This document shows positions 28,723 to 35,802 of a stretch of DNA of 64,000 bases, piece after piece (within the stretch, counting starts at the first letter, position 1; each line of letters opens with the position of its first letter). The notes under the pieces are model-generated. The model searched no databases, was not told the DNA's origin, and saw only the letters and a list, made by a program, of their open reading frames with translations. This DNA comes from JARRQB01 sp965368585. GTDB lineage: Bacteria; Pseudomonadota; Gammaproteobacteria; Chromatiales; Chromatiaceae. The stretch is from the NCBI GenBank assembly GCA_965368585.1, contig CBDUNM010000011.1, positions 1-64,000 of the forward strand, read 5' to 3'. The translations under genes and the position numbers were made by a program.

Positions 28723-30000
28723 ATGAACGAAGCAAACGAAAAAGAGGGCGTCGTCATCGACGTCGCACCCGAACGAGCGCCCGACGCTGACCCGCCGCAG
28801 GGCGCGCCTGCCGACGTAAAACGGGACGCGACCGAACCCGCGGGGCGTTCCCGCGGCGGACGAAAAGCCGGATGGGCGCTGTTGGCCATCGCGCTGCTGG
28901 GTGCCGGCCTGGTGTTCGTCTACTACGCTTCGCGTGCGCTGCAGGGCGACCTGCAGGCCCTCGACGAGCGTCTTGCCCAGGCGCTGCAGGCGCAGGCGGA
29001 ACTTCAAGCTGCGGTCAACGAAACGGCGCGCTCCCAAGCCGAGTTCATGGCCAAGCGGGCGAGCGCGCTCGACACCACTGTAGCCAAGCAGGAACTGGCC
29101 ATACGCCAGCAGACGGCCGCGATCCGGGAGCACGAGCAGCGCCTGACCGACGAACGGCGGCTCATGGCGGATCGGGAGGCAGAGTTGCGCGCCGCGGTGG
29201 CGGACGTGCAGCGACGCGTGGGCGGTTCCGGCAACCAGTGGAAGGTCGCCGAGGCGGAGTATCTCGTCAGGCTCGCGGGACACCGGCTAGGCCTGGCACG
29301 CGACTTGGCGACGGCGCGTGAAGCGCTGGCAACAGCCGGCGCCAGGCTCAAGGACACTCACGACCCGAACTGGCGGGACGTGCGTGCGATGATTGCACGT
29401 GACATCGCCGCTTTGTCGGCCGTCGAGCTTCCCGATTACGATGCCCTGGCGGCGCGGCTCGCGGAACTGATCGACCAGGTTCCCGCGCTGGCGCTGGTCG
29501 GAAGCGGGCGCATCACTTTGCAGGACGAGGCGCCTCGTGAACCCGACGACCGGACGCGGGCGCCGGACGCCGTGCCAGGCAGTCGAATCGGCGGACTGCT
29601 GGGTGATTTTTGGGGAGGTTTGAAAAACTCGGTGCGCATTCGCCGCAAGGATCAGCCGGCGCGTGCCCTGCTGACGCCGGAACATGCCATGTTCGTGCGC
29701 CAGAATCTGGTGTTGCACCTCGAGGCGGCGCGTCTCGGGCTGGTCCGCCAGGATCCTTCCATGTACCAAAGCAGCCTTGCTTCGACACGCATCTGGCTGC
29801 AGCGCTACGTCGATAACGACACCAGGGCCGCGCAGGCGTTTGCAAACGCGCTGGCCGCGCTGAGCGAGGTCGAAGTTCGCCCCGAGCTTCCTGATATCGA
29901 CCGCACGCTAAGTGAGCTGCACGCGCGCCAACGACTGCAGGAAGTCGAGCCGGCACCGGCGGCCGAAAACGTCACCGGCGCTGCGGAAACGCCGCCATGA
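28723..30000 (+). CDS. hemX: HemX family membrane protein
   Basis: A 425-residue HemX protein, annotated in databases as uroporphyrinogen-III C-methyltransferase-like but lacking a methyltransferase domain. A charged, Pro-rich N-terminal tail (1-45) is followed by one membrane helix (GWALLAIALLGAGLVFVYYA, 50-69), then a long coiled coil (about 75-180). The helical periplasmic domain has QWKVAEAEYLVRLAGHRLGL and LTPEHAMFVRQNLVLHLEAA. It presumably organizes the heme pathway at the membrane; the exact role is not established. It overlaps hemY by 4 bp. Confidence 0.93.
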   Translation: MNEANEKEGVVIDVAPERAPDADPPQGAPADVKRDATEPAGRSRGGRKAGWALLAIALLGAGLVFVYYASRALQGDLQALDERLAQALQAQAELQAAVNETARSQAEFMAKRASALDTTVAKQELAIRQQTAAIREHEQRLTDERRLMADREAELRAAVADVQRRVGGSGNQWKVAEAEYLVRLAGHRLGLARDLATAREALATAGARLKDTHDPNWRDVRAMIARDIAALSAVELPDYDALAARLAELIDQVPALALVGSGRITLQDEAPREPDDRTRAPDAVPGSRIGGLLGDFWGGLKNSVRIRRKDQPARALLTPEHAMFVRQNLVLHLEAARLGLVRQDPSMYQSSLASTRIWLQRYVDNDTRAAQAFANALAALSEVEVRPELPDIDRTLSELHARQRLQEVEPAPAAENVTGAAETPP

Positions 30001-31301
30001 GTGCGGTGATCAAGCTTTGGCTCGCCCTGGTCGTTGGCGGCCTCATTGCAGCCGCGGTTTATCGGGACAGCGGTTACGCGCTCTTGTCGTACGGTACCTG
30101 GTCGATCGAAATGAGCCTCGCGCTGCTGTTGCTGCTGCTCGCCGTAGTGTTCATTTCGCTGTACCTGCTGTTGCGACTCGTGGCTCGCCTGGCGCGCCTG
30201 CCCGCCAACACACGCGCCTGGAAACAACAGCATGGCGCAGCTCTGGCGCGCCGCACCCTGACGCGGGGACTCCTGGAGCTGTCCGAAGGCAACTTGTCCA
30301 GTGCCGAGCACCATCTCGTCAAGTACGCCGAACGCTCCGACACCCCGCTGCTGAATTACCTGGCGGCAGCACGCGCCGCCCAGCTGCAGGGCGCGCATGA
30401 GCGACGGGACAGCTATATCCGCCTGGCCCACGAAAGTATGCCATCGGCCGAAGTTGCCGTCAGTCTAACCCAGGCGGAGCTGCAACTGGCCGACGGTCAA
30501 CTCGAACAAGCGCTGGCGACGCTGCGCCACCTGCGCCACATCGCACCGAATCACACCTATGTACTGCGCATGCTGCGGCGCCTGTATGAACAGCTGGGCG
30601 ATTGGGATCAGCTCAACGAACTTCTGCCGATCCTGCAAAAACGCGGCATCCTGGCCGATGCGGAGCTCCACGAACTCGGAGTGCGGGTGCATCGCGCCCT
30701 GCTGGAACGCGCTTCGGTATCGGTGGAGAAAACCCGGGTGACCGAGATCTGGGGGCAGGTGCCGCGTAAGCTGAAGCGCGACGCACGCCTGGTTGCCGAC
30801 TACGCCGCCTACTTGCAGGAGCGTAGCAAACACGCCGAGGCCGAATCCTTGTTGCGCCGAGCTTTGAGCGGCGAGTGGAGCGATGAACTGATCGCTCTTT
30901 ATGGACAATCGATCTCGGATACGCCGTCTCGCCAGCTGGCATTTGCCGAGACTTTTCTGGAGGCGCACCCACGCAACCCTGCGTTACTGCTCGCGCTCGG
31001 ACGTTTGTGTCTGCGCGCCAAACTCTGGGGTAAGGCGCGCGGTTATCTTGAAGCCTGCATCGGCGCAGGCGGACCCGCCGTCGCGTTCAGCGAACTCGGC
31101 TATCTGTTGGAGCACCTGGGCGAGCCGGAGCGCGCGCTGAAAGTGTATCGCAAGGGGCTGATCGGGCCCGACGGGTCGATTCCGTTGCCGCTGCCCGACA
31201 ACATCCGTACGACGCACGCCCACAAGCCGTTGTCCAGGGAGCACGCGAACCTCGAGTCACCACCACCACATGGGGCGCGGCCGGCCGCCGAGTCGTCATG
31301 A
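29997..31301 (+). CDS. hemY: HemY family TPR membrane protein
   Basis: A 434-residue HemY of the proteobacterial hemXY type (unrelated to protoporphyrinogen oxidase). Two N-terminal membrane helices (about 5-22 and 40-62) are followed by a cytoplasmic TPR domain (about 85-420, for example LNYLAAARAAQLQGAHERRD and AQLNELLPIL-like units). It is the last gene of hemCDXY. A MITE-like element begins 22 bp after its stop. The function in heme metabolism is unproven. Confidence 0.93.
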   Translation: MSAVIKLWLALVVGGLIAAAVYRDSGYALLSYGTWSIEMSLALLLLLLAVVFISLYLLLRLVARLARLPANTRAWKQQHGAALARRTLTRGLLELSEGNLSSAEHHLVKYAERSDTPLLNYLAAARAAQLQGAHERRDSYIRLAHESMPSAEVAVSLTQAELQLADGQLEQALATLRHLRHIAPNHTYVLRMLRRLYEQLGDWDQLNELLPILQKRGILADAELHELGVRVHRALLERASVSVEKTRVTEIWGQVPRKLKRDARLVADYAAYLQERSKHAEAESLLRRALSGEWSDELIALYGQSISDTPSRQLAFAETFLEAHPRNPALLLALGRLCLRAKLWGKARGYLEACIGAGGPAVAFSELGYLLEHLGEPERALKVYRKGLIGPDGSIPLPLPDNIRTTHAHKPLSREHANLESPPPHGARPAAESS

Positions 31302-31323
31302 AGTCGAAGTCATTTCCCACACT

Positions 31324-31491
31324 CTAGGAGGCTGTCCGAGAACAGACTGACCTACTGCGGACGCGCCGAATTGGTCCTGTTAATCGATCATTCTCGTTGA
31401 ATAGTCACCACTATTCGCCTCAAATGATCGACAAACATGCCTCAATTTGGAACGCCCGCGTGACAACCGCTGTTCTCGGCCAGCCTCCTAG
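31324..31491. mobile_element. 160-bp MITE-like element with CTAG duplication
   Basis: Positions 31328-31487 are bounded by 16-bp inverted repeats: GAGGCTGTCCGAGAAC at the left, and GTTCTCGGCCAGCCTC at the right, with one mismatch. Outside each end is CTAG (31324-31327 and 31488-31491), a 4-bp target duplication. There is no coding capacity. It looks like a non-autonomous element moved in trans; a 4-bp CTAG-type target fits some IS5-family enzymes, but the parent was not identified. The left 43 bp resemble 41985-42027. Confidence 0.7.
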
Positions 31492-31513
31492 CTTTCACCT
31501 GAGGATCGACTCC

Positions 31514-32797
31514 GTGTACCGCAAGCACCCCTGGCGCTGGATCATGCGTGTGGCAGCCGCCTTAGTCTTACTGCGCGGCGCGGCAGCCGAACCCCTGGTG
31601 GTCTTGCCCGACTACCGACTGACCGCGAACGAACTGGCCGTCGTCGTCAATCAGCAGGATCCATTGAGTGAGCGCATCGCCGCCTATTACATGGAACGCA
31701 GGAAGGTTCCTGTGAAAAATCTGATCCGCATTTCGACGCAACCGCAGGCGCCCGTCCTGAGCGTCGCGGAATTCACCGGGATTTTCGAGCAGGTTCGCGC
31801 CCAAACCGCACCGCATATCAAAGCCTATGCCTTGACCTGGACGCGACCCTACCGCGTCGACTGCATGTCGATCGGGACGGCGTTCGCGGCCGGCTTCGAC
31901 CGCGCCTGGTGTTCCGAGCATCTCTGTGCACCGACTCGATTCAGCCCCTATGCGGCGCCCGGCGGTCGAGCGGTGATGGCAGCCCCGAATTTTCGACCGA
32001 CCATGGTGATTGCGGCCACCGATTTTTCGGCGGCACAGGCGCTCATCGAGCGGGGCATCGCGGCGGACGACAGCCATCCCGCGGGAACCGCCTATCTGCT
32101 AAACACCAGCGACGCGAACCGCACCGTGCGCGCCGTGCTTTACCCTGAGATTGTGCGAAAGCTGGCGGCTTCTATCGCAATCGAAACCTTGGACGCCGAC
32201 TTTATCCGCGACCGCGAGGATGTCATGTTTTACTTCACCGGCCTGACCCGGGTCGAGCACCTGGACACGTTGCGCTTTCTGCCCGGGGCCGTGGCCGACC
32301 ACCTCACCTCGGCCGGCGGTATGCTCCCGCCGTCACGTCTGCCCGACGGCAACACGCCGGTACAGGAAGCCCCGACGCAGATGAGCAGCATCGAATGGTT
32401 ACGGGCCGGCGCGACGGGCAGTTACGGCGCGGTCGTCGAGCCCTGCAACTTCAAGGCGAAATTTCCTCACCCGGGGATACTCATGGAGCTCTACCTCAAG
32501 GGAAAAACCTTGCTCGAGGCATACTGGCGCAGTGTCGGCATGCCGGGCGAGGGTATCTTTGTCGGGGAACCCCTGGCGAGTCCGTTCGGCGGCTACCGCA
32601 TCGAATCGCGGGACGGGGGCTACCTGCTGCACACCAATGTGCTGGACCCGAACCGCTACCGGATCGACCAGGCTGCATCTCCCGTCGGACCTTATACGGC
32701 CACGCGGTACGGGCTCGACGTGAAACCGGGCGAGCGAAGCTTTTCGCTACCCGACCTGGGCGCCAACGTGTTGAAACTGACACCGCTAACCCCGTGA
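31514..32797 (+). CDS. TIGR03790 family exported protein
   Basis: A 427-residue protein starting at GTG 31514, preceded by GAGGA (31501-31505). It has a signal peptide (basic start, AAALVLLRG core, cleavage near AAA|EP). Family features are LVVLPDYRLTANELAVVVN (residue 30 onward), VNQQDPLSERIAAYYMERR, IKAYALTWTRPYRVDCMSI, and a C-terminal beta domain. It matches TIGR03790 proteins, which have no known function. An in-frame ATG at 31397 lies inside the MITE and is rejected; ATG 31544 is an alternative. It is transcribed alone and converges with the Lrp gene. Confidence 0.8.
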   Translation: MYRKHPWRWIMRVAAALVLLRGAAAEPLVVLPDYRLTANELAVVVNQQDPLSERIAAYYMERRKVPVKNLIRISTQPQAPVLSVAEFTGIFEQVRAQTAPHIKAYALTWTRPYRVDCMSIGTAFAAGFDRAWCSEHLCAPTRFSPYAAPGGRAVMAAPNFRPTMVIAATDFSAAQALIERGIAADDSHPAGTAYLLNTSDANRTVRAVLYPEIVRKLAASIAIETLDADFIRDREDVMFYFTGLTRVEHLDTLRFLPGAVADHLTSAGGMLPPSRLPDGNTPVQEAPTQMSSIEWLRAGATGSYGAVVEPCNFKAKFPHPGILMELYLKGKTLLEAYWRSVGMPGEGIFVGEPLASPFGGYRIESRDGGYLLHTNVLDPNRYRIDQAASPVGPYTATRYGLDVKPGERSFSLPDLGANVLKLTPLTP

Positions 32798-32814
32798 CCA
32801 CGGTTGGCGCAGGT

Positions 32815-33276
32815 TCAGATGGGCAACGCGGTCTTATCGACAACCCGCCGCATCACGAAACTCGAATGCACCCCGCTGACGCCCTCGATGCGTGTGATCT
32901 TGTGCAGCAGCAGCACCTGATAGGCCTCCATATCGCGGACCACGACTTTTAGCTGGTAGTCTGCGTCCTGTCCGGTAATCAACAGGCACTCGAGCACCTC
33001 CGGCAACGCGCCGACCTTGCGTTCGAAGTTCGCGAATCGCTCGGGGGTATGCCGATCCATGGCGATGTGGATCAGGGCCATCAGGGTCAAGCCGAGTTTG
33101 GCGGCATCCAAAACGGCACGGTATCCGGCTATCACGCCCTGTTCCTCGAGCGCCCGGACCCGCCGCAGGCAGGGCGACGGCGACAGACCGATGCGTTCGG
33201 CCAGATCCTGATTGCTGATCCGGCCGTCGCGCTGCAGTTCTTCGAGAATCCTGCGGTCGTAACGGTCAAATGACAT
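32815..33276 (-). CDS. Lrp/AsnC family transcriptional regulator
   Basis: A 153-residue leucine-responsive-type regulator. It has an N-terminal winged HTH (RRILEELQRDGRISNQDLAE to SPSPCLRRVRALEEQGVI, residues 8-50) and a C-terminal RAM effector domain (about 65-145, ALPEVLECLLITGQDADYQL). It is divergent from leuA with AT-rich palindromic DNA between them, so it probably regulates itself and perhaps leuA. The effector (leucine or another amino acid) cannot be told from sequence. Confidence 0.93.
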   Translation of the reverse strand: MSFDRYDRRILEELQRDGRISNQDLAERIGLSPSPCLRRVRALEEQGVIAGYRAVLDAAKLGLTLMALIHIAMDRHTPERFANFERKVGALPEVLECLLITGQDADYQLKVVVRDMEAYQVLLLHKITRIEGVSGVHSSFVMRRVVDKTALPI

Positions 33277-33319
33277 TGCATGCCTCCCTTAATGAGAACC
33301 GTGGAGTATAATTGCGGAT

Positions 33320-33351
33320 TATATTAAAAATATAGAATTTTATTGCGCAAT
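33320..33351. promoter_or_regulatory. AT-rich palindromes between lrp-like gene and leuA
   Basis: TATATTAAAAATATA (33320-33334) is a perfect palindrome around AAA, and ATTGCGCAAT (33342-33351) is a second one. They lie 44-75 bp upstream of the Lrp-like gene start in a GC-rich genome. They are candidate Lrp operators. Confidence 0.5.
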
Positions 33352-33547
33352 TAGTTCGTTTTCTTATTCAAATAGCAAGCTAATGCCGCTCCGATTCGTC
33401 TAATCTTTCAACATCGGCCACAAGCCGTCAGCACCGGACCCGGGCCACAAGCGCCGCGTCGTAACAACCGCCCCACAAAGGTGTAGGATACCGCCCCTCT
33501 TCGCCGGGAAGGGGGTGCGGGTAAACCCAACCGACAGGAAGCACGCC

Positions 33548-35215
33548 GTGAACAAGTTCGATCATCGCAAGTATCGCCCGACACAAACTACACCGGTGCA
33601 CAACCGCCAGTGGCCGAATCGCACCATCGACGCCGCTCCGATCTGGGCCAGTGTCGATCTGCGTGACGGTAATCAGGCGCTGCTCGAACCGATGAACGTC
33701 GCGCAGAAACGCCGTCTGTGGGCGCTGCTGGTCAAGCTCGGCCTGAAGGAAATCGAAGTCGGTTTCCCCTCGGCCAGTCAGCCCGACTACGATTTCGTGC
33801 GCTGGCTGATCGAAGCGGACCAGATTCCCGACGACGTCACCGTCCAGGTGCTGGTACAGGCGCGCGACGACCTCATTGCACGTACTTTCGAGGCGCTGCA
33901 AGGCATCAAGCGCGCCAACGTGCACGTCTACAATTCGACCTCCACGGTGCAGCGCGAACGGGTGTTTAATCGCGACCGCGATGGCATCAGGCAAATCGCT
34001 GTGCACGGCGCCGAACTGTTACGGCGCGAAGCGCTCAAGCACCCGGAAACCCAATGGATCTTTCAGTATTCACCGGAGAGTTTCTCCAACACCGAATGGG
34101 ACTATGCGGTGGAAGTGTGTGAAGCCGTCATAGATGTATGGCAGCCGACGCCGGAACGCCCCTGTATATTCAACCTGCCGGCCACGGTCGAAAGCAGCAC
34201 GCCCAATGTGTTTGCCGACCAGGTGGAGTACTTCTGCAACCATATCTCGCGGCGCGACGCCATTATTGTGTCGGTGCACACCCACAACGACCGCGGTTGC
34301 GCGGTGGCTGCTTCCGAACTGGCGGTATTGGCGGGCGCCGACCGCGTTGAAGGCACCTTGATGGGGAACGGCGAGCGCACCGGCAATATGGACATCGTCA
34401 CCATGGCCATGAACCTGTACAGCCAGGGTGTGGACCCTAAGCTGGACTTATCCAACGCTGACGAAATCATACAAGTTTACAATCAATGCACCGGCCTGCC
34501 TGTACATCCTCGGCACCCCTGGTTGGGCGAACTGGTCTACACCGCCTTCTCCGGTTCGCACCAGGACGCCATACGCAAGTGCCTGCACCAACAACAGAAC
34601 AACGAACCCTGGCAGGTCGCCTATCTGCCTATCGATCCAAAGGATCTGGGCCGGGATTACCAGGCGGTGATTCGGGTCAATAGCCAATCGGGCAAGGGCG
34701 GCGTCGCCTACGTGCTCGAACGCGACTACGGCTTGTGTTTGCCGCGCTGGCTGCAGGTCGAACTGGCGCAGATCGTCCAGCGTGAAAGTGAAACCCGCCG
34801 TGGTGAAATCGACAGTGCGACCATCCATGCGCTGTTCGAACAACACTTCGTGACTGATCTGGCACCCTGCCGCCTGGAGGGTTACCGCCTCGACCGCAAG
34901 GACGGCATCGACGTGATCGATGCCCAACTGTCAGGCAGCGACGGTCCGCAGGTGATACACGGCGAGGGCGAAGGTGCCATTGCCGCGTTCGTCGACGCCT
35001 GGACGGGTGCGTACGGACAGCAGATCAACGTGGTGGACTACAGCGAGCACGCGATTGGCTCCGGTACCGACGCTGCCGCGGCGGCCTACGTACAACTGAA
35101 CGTGGACGGGCTGCGGATCAGCGCCGCCGCCATTGATCACGACACCGTGAGTGCGTCACTCAAGGCTGTGCTCGCCGCCATGAACCGGGTGGCCATAAGA
35201 AGATGTGCCGCGTGA
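33548..35215 (+). CDS. leuA: 2-isopropylmalate synthase (long, LeuA type 2)
   Basis: Condenses acetyl-CoA with 2-ketoisovalerate, the first step of leucine synthesis. The protein is 555 residues, the length of the type-2 (Corynebacterium/yeast-like) form. It has PIWASVDLRDGNQALLEPM (DRDG-type metal site), KEIEVGFPSASQPDYDFVR, VSVHTHNDRGCAVAASELA (HxH metal ligands), GTLMGNGERTGNMDIVT, and a C-terminal regulatory LeuA dimer domain (about 430-550). The start GTG 33548 follows AGGAAG. It is divergent from an Lrp-like regulator. The leader from 33352 contains G/C-rich hairpins but no obvious attenuator peptide. Confidence 0.94.
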   Translation: MNKFDHRKYRPTQTTPVHNRQWPNRTIDAAPIWASVDLRDGNQALLEPMNVAQKRRLWALLVKLGLKEIEVGFPSASQPDYDFVRWLIEADQIPDDVTVQVLVQARDDLIARTFEALQGIKRANVHVYNSTSTVQRERVFNRDRDGIRQIAVHGAELLRREALKHPETQWIFQYSPESFSNTEWDYAVEVCEAVIDVWQPTPERPCIFNLPATVESSTPNVFADQVEYFCNHISRRDAIIVSVHTHNDRGCAVAASELAVLAGADRVEGTLMGNGERTGNMDIVTMAMNLYSQGVDPKLDLSNADEIIQVYNQCTGLPVHPRHPWLGELVYTAFSGSHQDAIRKCLHQQQNNEPWQVAYLPIDPKDLGRDYQAVIRVNSQSGKGGVAYVLERDYGLCLPRWLQVELAQIVQRESETRRGEIDSATIHALFEQHFVTDLAPCRLEGYRLDRKDGIDVIDAQLSGSDGPQVIHGEGEGAIAAFVDAWTGAYGQQINVVDYSEHAIGSGTDAAAAAYVQLNVDGLRISAAAIDHDTVSASLKAVLAAMNRVAIRRCAA

Positions 35216-35231
35216 CAACCCGGTAGCATCC

Positions 35232-35261
35232 GTAGGGCGGGTAAGCGAAGCGCATCCCGCC
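35232..35261. repeat. REP-like palindromic repeat
   Basis: GTAGGGCGGGTAAGCGAAGC followed by GCATCCCGCC folds as GGCGGG...CCCGCC around an AGCGAAGCG core. From memory it resembles a short intergenic palindrome widespread in proteobacteria, sometimes tied to RAYT (REP-associated) transposases. No RAYT gene is in the window. Confidence 0.5.
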
Positions 35262-35287
35262 GATCAAGAATCCGTGGAGCTGAAGCA

Positions 35288-35674
35288 TTGGAACGGCACG
35301 TCGACGCCTGCAACAGCGACGGCGTACCCGACGCGACCGACGCCTTCCCCCGCAACGCGTCCGAGACCGTGGATACCGATTCCGATGGAACCGGCAACGA
35401 CCAGGATTTGGACGGCGACGGCATACCCGACAAGGTGGAAAGCGGTCTAGGGCTCGATCCGTTGGATGACGCGCACGCCATACGGGACGCCGAAAGCGAT
35501 CTGACGGAGTATCTCAATGGGACCGACCCGCTCCAACCAGAGAACGACCCAGACGGTGATTGTCATTTTCAATACGCTACTCGAGTAAGCGGGACCGCGG
35601 GTAAGGAGACCGTTATGCCAGTGGCAGAACCTAGTGCGACGAACGCAGGGCGGATGGCCACGCTGGGTGCGTGA
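35288..35674 (+). pseudogene. Thrombospondin type-3 repeat gene fragment
   Basis: A 128-residue frame with calcium-binding type-3 repeats: ACNSDGVPDATDAFPRNASE, DTDSDGTGNDQDLDGDGIPD and KVESGLGLDPLDDAHAI, then EYLNGTDPLQPENDPDGDC. Such Asp-rich repeats normally occupy part of a large exported protein. Here there is no signal peptide, no clear start (a TTG) and no larger domain, and the tail (after about residue 98) loses the pattern. It is therefore probably a remnant of a lost gene. The following 35675-35802 stretch holds nothing I recognize. Confidence 0.5.
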
Positions 35675-35802
35675 CCAGAGGAGGTTGCTCGCGATTTAGC
35701 GGACAAGTCGCGCCTTGCGCATCGCTGAGAAGGCTCCTACGGGAGAAGACGTTTGCGGCGCGACCACGCAGCGCCACCGGCGGGGTGATTGCTCCTATCC
35801 TC

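Noticed and set aside
29293..29308. TGGCACG-like sigma54 promoter inside hemX
   Set aside because: The -12 element reads TTGG rather than TTGC and it is inside a coding region with nothing start-like downstream.
31397..31513. N-terminal extension of the TIGR03790 protein
   Set aside because: It lies inside the MITE (ends at 31487) and adds residues unlike the family; the GTG at 31514 has a signal peptide and SD sequence.
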